Shown piece after piece: positions 34,601-46,600 of a DNA stretch of 64,000 bases. The stretch comes from Telopea speciosissima. Its lineage: Eukaryota; Streptophyta; Magnoliopsida; Proteales; Proteaceae. Within the stretch, counting starts at the first letter, position 1; each line of letters begins with the position of its first letter. A program made the translations under genes and the position numbers. The stretch lies in the NCBI RefSeq assembly GCF_018873765.1, contig NC_057922.1, forward strand, positions 9,685,563 to 9,749,562, read 5' to 3'. The notes under the pieces were generated by a model. The model was given only the letters and a program-made list of their open reading frames with translations, was not told the origin of the DNA and did not search any database.

Positions 34601-37600
34601 AAGGTTCTTAAGACTTAGAGGACAGCTATTCATAACCAACACGGTCTCACACTTGATAATCAAATTAAGCCATCTGTGGCCCAAGTAATCCTCAAGTCAT
34701 CCTATGATAGCCTTCAGTTCTGCTGTAATGCCTTCAGCCAAGTCAATCAGTAATTGGACCTGAATAAGCCAAGGCAATGTTGCCTTGGTGATCTCTCTCT
34801 CCATACAAGGTATGATACTCGGAGTTATTGTAAACAAGCTCTAATAAGTAAATCTGATTCATTTTGTCCTCTCTTCCGTTCCTTTATTTCGCATTTGAAT
34901 TTCTGGTTACATGGGAAAATCCCATTCCACTTGGACCTTCCTTGACCAAATAACTTACAGTCTTATACCAAATCATTCAAACCAACACTAGGATAACATA
35001 TGTAAATAGTAAATCATTCGAACTATACCGTGCCATTCTTCCAATGCTTGACAAGGACATCTAATGTAGTCCTAGATTGGTAAAAGACCAACTAGGAGCC
35101 AACAACCAGGATCTATTATGAACAGGTAAATCGGCTAGGTCAAAATAGGATTTTCGGTGAAATTTGGGCTAGGGTTTGGATCGATTATTCCTAGTGTAGG
35201 GAATGAAATTCGATTCAGGTATGGTGTGTGTCTGATGGTTGGATTGGTCTGTGAAGAATTTAGGTAATGGGATGATCTCCATAAATAGGTGGGATGTTGT
35301 GGTTTGAATGAGGTAATGGAAAAACAGCTTGGTTTGAGTATTCCAATTGGGCAGGAGAATACTCGATTAAATTATGTGAAGGTGTTGTTAGTTGAATGGC
35401 CTGTTAAGAATTTTGGGAGATGGGATGGTTTCAAGAGATGGGTGGGAAAATTAGGGTTATGGGATTGGTTTGGAGGATTAGGAGAAGAATGGGTATCCTC
35501 AAGTTTCTCATCTTTGAAAAGAGCATTCTCTTCTATATTTCTGCAGTTCCAATCCTTTCCTCAATAGTCATATCACTATGAGCTTTCCCTGGTTGATTAA
35601 GGCGGCCTTGGGGATGTAGAGGATTAGAAGAAGAAGATTAGGGATGATTCCAAACTTACTTCTGGTTGCAAACAGTTATTGGCTGCAGCTTGTTGATGAA
35701 CGAACTTGAATAAAAATTGAATCTTTGACTAAAACTAGAAAGTAGAACTTGAAGAGAACCACTCGGCCTTCACACCGCAAAGTGTCGATTGGATCAGACA
35801 CCAATCCCACCAACAAACCACCCGGGCTTCCCACCGCAAGGTGTCAATCGGATCAAACACCGATCCCATAAGCCTTGATCAAACACAAGACCAAAATCTT
35901 CAATGGAGAAGAAGAGAAGCAAAAGCTTTTCATTAATATCAAAATTAGTGTAGGCCCCGTTTGTTTAGAAGGGACTTAGGTGGGGTGGGAGAATTGAGGA
36001 GGGAAAATGCTGATGTGGCACTTCAAAATCCCATCCCAACCTTGTTTGGTTAATTTGGGGTGGTGAACTTACAAAAGCTCAGGGAGCATCATTAATTGCT
36101 TTGTCTGCTGATGTGGCACTTCAAAGTCCCACCCCTTTGCTATCCAAAGTCCCTCCAAATTGGTGGGACTTTGGTTACTATTCATGGGAAAAGTAACTTT
36201 ACCTCAACATTTCCACCCCAACAAAACCCCACCAACATGTGGGTCCCATCTTCCCAACAATCCCACCCCACCTTCCCCTCTAAACAAACGAGGCCGTAGA
36301 GGTGTGGACCATAGTTGGAAAACCAGGTTTTCTGACTCGACTTGTCTTTCATAAAAACCTGATGACTCGGCCTTGTCAAACCCGGTCAAGGCGAGTCACG
36401 TTTTCTTCTTATTTTTAATGCAATAATATGTATAAATTATAAAAAACCAGAAAATACAGGAAAAACATATGGGAAAACTAAAAGAAAAAAAATTAAAGGA
36501 ATCACATATCAATGCATTTGAGTTTATACCTTTGAACAAGGGAAGGGAGACAAGGAGTTGAGGGTTTCTTACTGTTTTAGAATACGGATTTATTATTTTA
36601 CTCAACTCAGTATCTAAGTGACTCAGCTTCATGGTTTTTTTTTAAAATGACTAAACTCGCCAAGTCTGTGATGACTCGGGTAAAATTATTGAGTCTTATT
36701 ATCGTCGATTTTTACCCTGACCTAGTCTACACGAATCTTGACCAGGTTTTCCAAAATTTTGACTCGACTCGGGCGATTCGGCCAGTAAAAACCCGGTTTC
36801 CCAACTATGGTGAGGACCCTAAAATAAAACTTAAGTTAAGAAGATTCTACCTTAAAGAATATTCTAAAATCATTTAAATTGGACCAGTGATCCAACCGGT
36901 TCAATTTAAAACACTACAACATGAAAATAAACAAAGTATAGGGCTAATCCCGTATGCAACTTATGTACCCCAACTTAGGCCAATAAAAGCGGCCTATTAC
37001 ATAGAAAACCCATGGGACCAAAGGCCCAACATGTCAATAACCCAACCCTAGACGTATTTCTAGGGAAAGAAGCCTAATTTGGTGATTAACCTGCATCAGC
37101 TCTCCCCATCTTGAAAAAATTCAAGGACGAATTTTGTAGTGAGGAGGGGGAAACAACATGTGAGTAGCAGCTTTGACCATTCCCAAGCAGAATTCTAGTT
37201 GCTTGTTGACTTTAGGGATGTAGTCTCCAAGGCATGGAGCTTTCTCTCCAAAGAACCATAGTGGCATAACAACTCTATGTGCTCGACCTCTGAATCAATA
37301 TTAATTATGTATGACGTGTTCATAGAGTCTTCAACAGTTGTAACCTTTTCATCTAAGACTTGAGGCGCAAGTTGTGCCTCTTCAAGAACAGCACCTTGAA
37401 GGCCAACGATTTCCTGTGGAGTGATCTCAACCACCTCTTTAGCAAGGTACTAAAACTCGGGTCTCGGTACCAACTCGGCCCTTGGAAAAACTGAGTCGAG
37501 TTGAGATCTCGCCGAGTTGGTGCTTTTTTTTTCGACTCAAAGCCTCAACTTGGTGGGTTTTAGACCTAGTTTGGGTCTGAAACTTGGTTTTCAGCCTATT

Positions 37601-40600
37601 TTAGGCCATTTAAACACAATGGCACTATCAGATTTTGCAAAAACAAAGTCCAAATATGAGTTTCAATTTGCACCATAGGTTGGTCGGCGATGACGTACTA
37701 AAATACCTTACTCTACACATAACTTAGTAATAGAAAGCAAGCAAAACATTCAATTAATAGCTAAACAACTTAAATAAGAATTAGAAATGTTAAAGTGATA
37801 CATCAAACTGTTTAACAGTGTTACAACTATCATCACATAAAATGACTTTGAATCAAGTATTCAGTCCCTGCTAGTGTCACAGTCTTCCCATGAGGCCATG
37901 ACATAGTGTTGTTGTAATGTTGCATATAGTGCTCCACAGCAAGCATATAAGAGTTCTGTCGAGTTAGGTAAATAAATACATAGTAGATGGGCCATTTCCA
38001 TGGGTCAACCCGAGATCCGAGATCTCACCGAGATGCGTCAAGTTCTATGGAGTTAGGTAAGTAAATACATATTAGATGGGTCATTTTCATGGGTCAACCC
38101 GAGATCCGAGATCTCGGCGACATCTTGTCTTATTTTGTATCATATCCTATCTCGTCTCAGTTTCTCAAAAAATCGAGAAACTCACCGAGATCTCGCGAGT
38201 TCTCGAACTATGCTCTTTAGTAACTACATGAACCACATAGGAATCTTCCTCATCAAGCATGTTGTCATAATATTCAACATCCATGGGATAAGGATGCAAT
38301 CCTTCATCATCTTTAGCTTGATCTTCCTTTTCAGCAACAACAATAGACTTTTTACGATAAGGGCAGTCCTTGGCATGGTGTCCAATGTCTTGGCAGTGGA
38401 AGCATCGGACTTTGTCAGTACTAACCATAAGGGCTTTACCCTTGTTGTCAACTTGTGGAGGAGCTGCCAGACGTGAAGGTTCAGCAGTAGAAGAGCTAGT
38501 AGTAAAAGGTTTGGGTGCTGGAAAATTTTTGTTGTTGTCGATAGCAGGAGTACTAAACCGTTTACCTAGTGATGCTAAAAGCTCCTCAGCCTTAAGAGCT
38601 TTCTCAAAACAGTCCCTAACATTAGACATATCTGCTACACCAATGACCTTGTTGATTTCATATCTCAATCCCAAACGGAAACGTGACAATACCTGAATCT
38701 CATTCTCTCTAATGCCCGTACTAGAAGAGAGCGAATCAAATTTTTGCATGTATTCAGCCACTGTCATGTTCCCTTGGCATAGAGTGTTCAGCTGGTCTTG
38801 CAATTGTGCCCTAAAATGCTTGGGCAGATACTTCTTCCTCAACTCATGTTTCTTCTCAGCCCATGTGGTAGGTGCATTACCATCATATTCCATGTCACCC
38901 TCAGTGGTTCTCCACCACTCACGGGCAGGTCCCACTAGCGTGGAATGTGCTAGTTTATTTTTCTCTCCTCCGGTAAATCATACCAGGCATAGTAGTCATC
39001 CAATGCAGCTAAGCAATCATAAAAACCTGGGGCTCAGGGTTGCCATTGAATTCCTTTAATTCCAGCTTGACCTTTTGCACATAAAGATATCTCCGACGAG
39101 GAGCACCATTATCAGCATTAAAGTAAGACCTAATATGGTCTTCAAAGCTCATACGATTCTCTGGGGTTCCCTATTTTCTCTGTCGTCTCTATATCTATCT
39201 TCTCTGTATTTGTCTTCTCAGTATCTGTCTTCTCTATGCCTGTATCTGTCATCCCTGTACCTATCCATGTCTTCCCTGTCTCTACGATGAGGTCGATGGA
39301 CTTGGGATTGAACCTAGTACATGTCCTCTTCCATGGGCAGGTTGTTGTCCTTAACAGATGTAACTTGTCTTTGCTCAATAACTTGCAGCCGATCATGAAT
39401 AAACTTCTGATCAGCTTGTAACCGTTGTAGCATCTCAAGAACCTTTGTCATAGGGTGGGTAGAGACAGATGGAATAGGCTGGCCATGTTCATCCATGGCT
39501 CTAATACCACTTAATTTAGTCCTAGATTGGTAAAAGATCAACTAGGAGCCAATAAACCAGGATCTATTATTAACAAGTAAATTGGCTAGGTCAAAATAGG
39601 TTTTTCAGTGAAATTTGGGGCTAGGGTTTGGATCGATTATTCCTAGTGTAGGGAATGAAATTCGATTCAGGTATGGTGCGTTTTGGATGGTTGGATTGGT
39701 CTATGAAGAATTTGGGTAATGGGATGATCCCCATAAATAGGTGGGATGTTGTGGTTTGAATGGGGTAATGGAAAAACAGCTTGGTTTGAGTATTCCAATT
39801 GGGCAAGAGAATACTCGATTAAATTATGCAAAGGTGTTGTTAGCTGAATGGTTTGTTAAGAATTTTGGGAGATGGGTGGGAAAATTAGGGTTTTGGGGTG
39901 GTTCAGAGGATTAGGAGAAGAATTGGTATCCTCAAGTTTCCCATCTTTGAAAAGAACATTCTTTTCTATATTTCTGCAGTGCCAATCCTTTCCTCAATAG
40001 TCATGTCACTATGAGCTTTCCATGGTCGATTAAGAAGGCCTTGGGGATGTCGAGGATTAGAAGAAGAAGATTGGGGGTGGGGATGATTCCAAACTTACTT
40101 GTAGTTGCAAACAGTTATTGGCAGCAGCTTGTTGATGGAGGAACTTGAATGAAAATTGAATCTTTGACTGAAACTAGAAAATAGACCTTGAAGAGAACCA
40201 CTCAGGCTTCACACCGCAGAGTGTTGATTGGATCAGACACCAATCCCACCAACGAACCACCCGGGCTTCCCACCGCAAGGTGTCAATCGGATCAAACACC
40301 GATCTCACCAGCCTTGATCAAACACAAGACAAAAATCTTCAATGGAGAAGAAGAGCAGCAAAAGCTTTTCATTAATATCAAAATTCGTGTAGAAGTATGG
40401 ACCCTAAAATAAAACTTAGGTTAAGAAGATTCTACCCTATAGAATATTCTAAAATCATTTAAATTGGGGATTCAACCAGTTCAATTTAAAACACTAAAAC
40501 ATGAAAATAAACTAAGTATAGGCTAATCCCGTATGCAACTTAGTAACTTACGTACCCCAACTTTAGGCCCATAAAAGTGGTCTATTAAATAGAAAACTCA

Positions 40601-43600
40601 TGGGACCAAAGGCCCAACATGTCTGTAACCCAACCCTAGACTTTATTTCTAGGGAAAGAAGCCCAATTTGGTGATAAACCTGCTTCAACATCACATATAG
40701 AAGAAAATGCCCTTTAAAGTCCAAGTCTGTATGGCTAACAGATGCAACCAATTTGTGACATGGTCACTATCAATCACAGGATATACTTTCCTTCCAACTA
40801 GGTTACACCAAATTATGACTGGTCAATTTAACAAATCAACAATAATAAATCAAAATTTTTATTGACTAGAGAAGTGCTGATTTGATTATATAAACTACAT
40901 TGCTTTCAAATAATGAAGTACCTTAAGAAGGTCGAATACTTTCTCTGCAATGCATTTCTGTTGAAGATTAGCACCTTTCTGTTGCACCTTATCAGGATGG
41001 ATACACAAAGTAGCTTTTCTGTAAACCTTTTTAACTGAGGCAGCAGTTATCAAATCAGTCAAAGAAACAGGCTGCCAACCGCATTCAGGCCAAAGCACCT
41101 GCTCATGATTAAATGAATATTAGAAATAACTTGGCATGTGGAACAATAAGCTATACATGATTATTAACCAACAAGACCAAAAAAACATTTCAGACATGTC
41201 AAGAATAGGATCCCATATTCCCATGTCATTCTACACCTCTAGCACCAACTAAAGAAGTATGCTTTCCTGAGGAAGCAGATAATCACCTTCTACAAGGTGT
41301 AAGACTTCATTGAATTACTTACTTATTTTACCTTGGACATTGGTCAACTCAGAAAAATGGTCTATTACAAAAAACAGAGGATCGAGGACAACTAGGTAAC
41401 TGTTCATCCGGGAAATAATGGATAGTAAACTAGAAAAAGATATGCAATTAGTAAATGGACCATCCAACTTCCTTGAAACCTGGGTAACATCAGATGAGTT
41501 AGACTCTATTCTGTGGGCCCCCTCAATCAAGAACAGAAACCTTCTTAAATAACCTAAGTTTTTACTTTGACAGGGCCCTCAATTAAGCAGGACCAGAAAA
41601 CTAGAAAAGATCTGTGAGACAGCATTTTTTGGGTCAACATAGCCCCAACTCTGGCTGTGCTAGTTTCTAAGTTAACATTAATCATCCACTCTGGTTTCTT
41701 CTGCAGGTCCCACCTTGTTCCTTGACTCATACAACTAATAGATCACTATTAATTAATGTGGAAACCCACTACATGGAACCTAGAACTCATCAAGATTGCT
41801 GCATATGAGACTGGGCATGGAATTTTTCCCCGAACCACTATATCACCTCGGGTTAGCTTTCTTTCAAGACTGTCCACAGAATTTACTTTAAAAAGAAAAC
41901 TGCAGTAGCTCACCCATCAAAAAATCTCAAGGAATTCTCTTAAACATTTTTTTGTCAGAAACTTGATAGTTCCATACAGTACTTCACATGGAAGCCTCAA
42001 AACTCATCCAGACTGTCTCCCAAGGATTTCTCCTGAAAAATTATTATGCTAGAAACTCGCTTCTTTCTTCTCTAGTATTTTACTTCATATTCACTGAAGT
42101 TTGGTTGAAATTAAGAACCTTGCTAGCTAGATACTTGAACACTTCAATTTAAGCTACAAGAGACACTCCGTTTCCATAAAGGAATGTTTTACTGCATCTA
42201 TGACCTATCTATGGACAATAGAACCAGAAATCAGTAAAAGGTTGATCAACCAGTGCAAATTAGTACAGAGACAGTGGAACTAAACGTTGACAAGTCTGTC
42301 AAAGTCAGTGAAATTCATTTTCTAACAAGAAACTTGAATGACTGGGATGTTGAACAAATGCTGCAGCACCATTGTTAGAATGGAAGAAAAGGAGGGCAGA
42401 TTGATTTCGTGACTGGGAAATAGAGGCTGTTACTCTAATTTCTCAATACAATTCAACTGGACCTAACAGAAGTTCCCCTCCATTTCAGGTAGTATAGATG
42501 AAGGGATTGCCAACAAAACAAAGTCTTTCGGCAGAGGCCCTTGATAGCAATCCAACCATAGATCATTTGATTTCATGGGGTTACTGCCTTCCTAATGCCT
42601 TCCTGTTGTGGTTATGATCCGATCATTCGAAATACAGATTACTCTTTTTGATGATAACATAGGCAGGGTTACGTCCAGGGATGTAGAAGACCTAACACAG
42701 AACTGAAATGAATTGAAACTCAGATGTTGGGCGAAGATATTATGGTCCTATTTCCAGCTGCCATCACTTAGAGCATATGGAGAGAGCTTAAGAAGATAAA
42801 AATTGAAAAGGATGATGAACTAAACCAGATGGGACATCCTTTTTTATTTGTTTCCTTGTTTATGTTATGCCTACAGGCTACAGCCCATTCTAAGTTGTTA
42901 GGGACCTAGGAGCCCTCCCCACAATTTGAGATGTGTTTCATGAAGCTTTGGTTTTCATGCCATGTTGCTGTGTGATGCAGTGGAGTGAGGTGAGATACCT
43001 AAGATTAGTGAGAGACTGACCAAGGCCATAGATGAGAGGCCTTGGTCATATCCCTCCCCCCTCTTTCTTCTCTACCATCTTTTCCTCAGTTTCTAATTTA
43101 TTTCACTGCAACTGAGGATCACTGCAAGGTACCGAGACCTACTGTGAGGGTGTTAAATGTGTAGTTGGTAGTTGGCTTGTTGCATATTCCATCAATCTTT
43201 GTAATGCACTGAAGATTAGGAAGCAGGAACACTCTACTATTCTGGGTTTTCTGGCAGCAACCTTCAATGGTGTTTTCCTCCAAGCATTAACTCCCACCGA
43301 TCTTGTCATAGTTATCAAGGCGGCAAGGCGACCATTGAGTTTTAGAGGGTCCAAAATCAAGACAGCAAGGCACCTGTCTAGGCGACCAAGGAGCCTGGAT
43401 GCCTAGGCAACGCCTTGATCACTATGCATCTTCTAGTATGTCAATCCTCCATTCATTGGCCTCCTTCGACAGTAAGTTCATACCCATCCAAATGGCTATA
43501 AACCTCTGAGGTAACAACCTTCTAAATCTGGTTCTATAGTTTCTAATTTTGAAGCACTGTCATAACTATTGATCTAGCTATTGGATGTGGCCATAAATTT

Positions 43601-46600
43601 GAAGTGTTGAAGCTCTCTTCTAACCTTCCCTTAGTTTGGAGTTACAGCACCATCAGAGTTGGTTAGGGTTGGTTAATGCTGTTACCTTAAAGTTAATATT
43701 TTGGGGTTATTGCATTTATTGAGCATGAGAATATGGTAAATTCTGCGAAACTGCCGACAACGGGGTCTCACTTTGCTGTTATTCCCTGTTGTCTAGCCTT
43801 TGATAACAGAACCTTGCATCTGATAAATTTGGGTTAACCAAATGTCAACACGCCCCTATTGTCAGCCTGCTGTTAGGCCTCTTTATAGTCTTTCTGTTAC
43901 TGTTAACAGGTCTCTAACTTACTGTCTATGTCCTAGTAATGGGATAGGTTGTTAGCTTGTTTTTAGTGACCTTAGTCCCACATTAGAGAGGTTCCATCTC
44001 CAATTGTCCACCAAAACTAGAAACCTTCCTTTTTGTAGTGTTTATTCTTGTACCTTTTTGTATAGCCTCATGTGGGTGATGTGAAGGACAACAGCCTCTT
44101 CATTTGTAATTAAATTTGATTTATCAAAATAAATACATATATTTCAGCAAGGCCTGAAGACATTGCAGGCTCTATATATATGCAAAAGGAGGCAGTTTCC
44201 CTCCACCAATGGTGACCAAAGAATCCCTTGGCCATGAGTTTGGGCGCCTTAGGATGGGTATCGGGAACAGTGGGGAGGGCATCATCGACTTCGTACAGTA
44301 GGGGGGGGAGAGTAATAATGACCCTAGATGCAAAAACTCTCTCTCTCAAAAATATGACACTATATGTGCAAAAGCAGAGGTTTTCACATCCTGAAACAAG
44401 AAAAAAGGCATTTTTAACAACTGACTAATTACTAGGTGGACCTTGTTGCAACGGATAGGTTGCTCCATTGTGACCAAGTGGTCACACGTTCAAGAGTCTG
44501 GAAACAGCCTCACTGCGAAGCAGGGGTAAGGCTGCGTACATTATGACCCACCCCAGACCTCGCAGTGGCGGGAGCCTCGTGCACTGAGTATGCCCTTTTT
44601 TATTCTTTTGTCCCCACTAGAATAAGAGCAACAATAGTGGCATGATTCTTCTACTTAAGTTGTCATTTTGTTTCAGATATAAACATAAGGTACATGGTTC
44701 AGGTAAAAATGGGTAAGCTAATTTCCACTTTTCAGTGCTATCCCAAGTCCTAACTCTCTCTTTCACTGACTTCTCATAAGAGTTAATTTGGTGGTAGTAA
44801 CACCTTCACCAAACGAAACCTCTAGAATTCAACAAAGCAAATGTGGAAGCCGCTCAAGCCCCCCACAAGGTTCTGTGACGTGTGTTTCTACCAAACACCA
44901 TCAATTGGCGGTGTGGATCTCCAAATGAGGAAGGATCAAATATTCTTAGTCCCAATTTATACAGAACCATTATAGCTCGCCAGCGCACATTTGATCATCA
45001 TTATCCTGTTCAAAGGATACTCTAATCTCTCATGACAAAAAAATTGAGACGATACCTTCAAATTATAAATCTGAAAAGATAAATTACAAGTAACTAGAGC
45101 AAAGCCTTTACTGGTGGCTATTGCCAGTAATAAATACTACTCAGAATTTGCTCCAATAGAACAAAAATGCTTTCTAGATGTTAGACCATCAAGGAAATTG
45201 GTTTCCTTAAGAAGCATAAAACAACAATGTCCAAATACGCAATTGGATAAATTTAGAACCAACACTGGTACAAAACAGGAAGCAGGAAACATAAAATAGA
45301 ACAGGAATACAAAGTACACGTACGCACATATTGTAATGTTGATAGCAGAGCACGCAGATTGCCTTCCTTCCCCGCAGCCCAACGCTTAATCTCAATGTCC
45401 AGTGTTTCAGCAATCCTCTGAAATTAATGTAGAGCAAGATTTACAAATATGGAAATTCAATTAACTTGAAGAAAATGTTGACATAGCCATAAAAATCAAC
45501 AACTGAATCAAAAATCACATAATCCAAAGGAAAAAAGAGAACCATTTCATGTTTTAATGTTCACAAGTGTACCATTTCCATATAACTTGGCCTGATATAA
45601 AAGACTTACATGTCTTTCTGCTTGGTCCTGCTGAGTTTGAAGGTCGCGCTGATTCTTCTCAGCCAGTGCTTTTGCCTATAAAAGAAGACTCAGTAACAAA
45701 GACTTGAGAGGCCGCCATTGTAAAGTTAAATTCAAATTGATCAAGAACTTCAATCATATATTTGTCCTATGCAAGTGAATAAGACATAATACATATTTCA
45801 TCATTAAAAGAAAGAAAGAAAAAAAAAACAAAAAGAACATACCGCGCGCTCCTGAGTCCTCTGGTGACGCTCCCATCTGGCTTTCCGTCTTTCCTCACTC
45901 TCCCCATCCATTTCGTGAAAGTCCCCAGATGGGGAGGGTGCCCCTATAGAATAGAGAATGATGAACGAATTATCATAGGTCAGAATCTCGCACATAACAA
46001 TAAAAAATTTGCATGTAAACAGTGAGATTACCTCCAAAAATTAAATTAAGGTCATCAACAATATTTGTCGTGGAGGATGCCTTCTTTATGCTGGTCGAAG
46101 TTCCAGAAGACGTCCTACGCCCTTCAGACCCTCCCTTGTTGTGAAATTGGGTTTCAAATGGATCCTGAAACAAATGACCAGGAAGTAAATGATATGATCA
46201 GCTATGTTTGTAACAACAAATCAAAGTGCAACATCAGTGTCACCTTCCTAGGTACTCACCGATGTGTTAGGCCTTGGCCTTGGTACACTTTTTGGTCGAG
46301 CACCCATATTACCAAAGAAAGACTCGAGATCATCATTATCATTCTTTTGCTGATTTTCTCTTGCAGCAGCCGCAGCTGCTGCATTTTCTCGAGCCTCTGC
46401 AGCAGCCCTTTCAACAGCTGCTCTTTCCGCTCTAAGCCGTACTTCGGCTTCAGCCCTTGCAACAGCAGCTCGCTCTCGTGCTTCCTTCTCCCGTGCTTCT
46501 GCAGCTGCCCTCTCCCTGGCTTCTGCAACTGCTCTTTCGGCTCGTTCCCTTGCATCAATTGCTGCCCTTTCACGAGCTTCAGCTTGTGCCCTCTGAACAG

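Larger units (their letters stand above)
35062..37098 (-). repeat. 3' LTR, carrying two MITE insertions
   Basis: Minus-strand LTR beginning TGATGCAGGTTAATCACC and ending GACTACATTA. It is 2,037 bp, but about 1,190 bp once the insertions at 35954-36295 and 36310-36809 are removed, matching the other LTR (1,176 bp). It differs from the 5' LTR by scattered substitutions. Confidence 0.88.
35062..40687 (-). mobile_element. Gag-only Ty3/gypsy-like LTR retrotransposon with intact ends
   Basis: A 5.6-kb element inserted in intron 7 of the auxilin-like gene, same strand as the gene. The 5-bp target repeat ACATC flanks it exactly (35057-35061 and 40688-40692). The LTRs are 40687-39512 (5') and 37098-35062 (3'). 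The primer site TGGTATTAGAGCC, close to the plant tRNA-iMet complement, lies 2 nt inside the 5' LTR. A purine tract GATGGGGAGAGC sits just before the 3' LTR. The 2.4-kb interior codes only for a gag-like protein with a CCHC knuckle. No protease, reverse transcriptase or integrase is present, so movement would need help from an autonomous relative. It is now damaged by three DNA transposon insertions. Confidence 0.9.

Noticed and set aside
35700-35920. Near-repeat of a short ACACCGATCCCA-type motif (two units about 60 bp apart) as a CRISPR-like or satellite array
   Set aside because: Only two units, present identically in both LTRs of the retroelement; it is part of the LTR.
40895-41098. Open frame ending KVLHYLKAM as the C-terminus of the auxilin-like protein
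   Set aside because: It reads through a good splice donor after CTTAAG; the conserved C-terminal residues are encoded by the exon at 31657-31695 instead.
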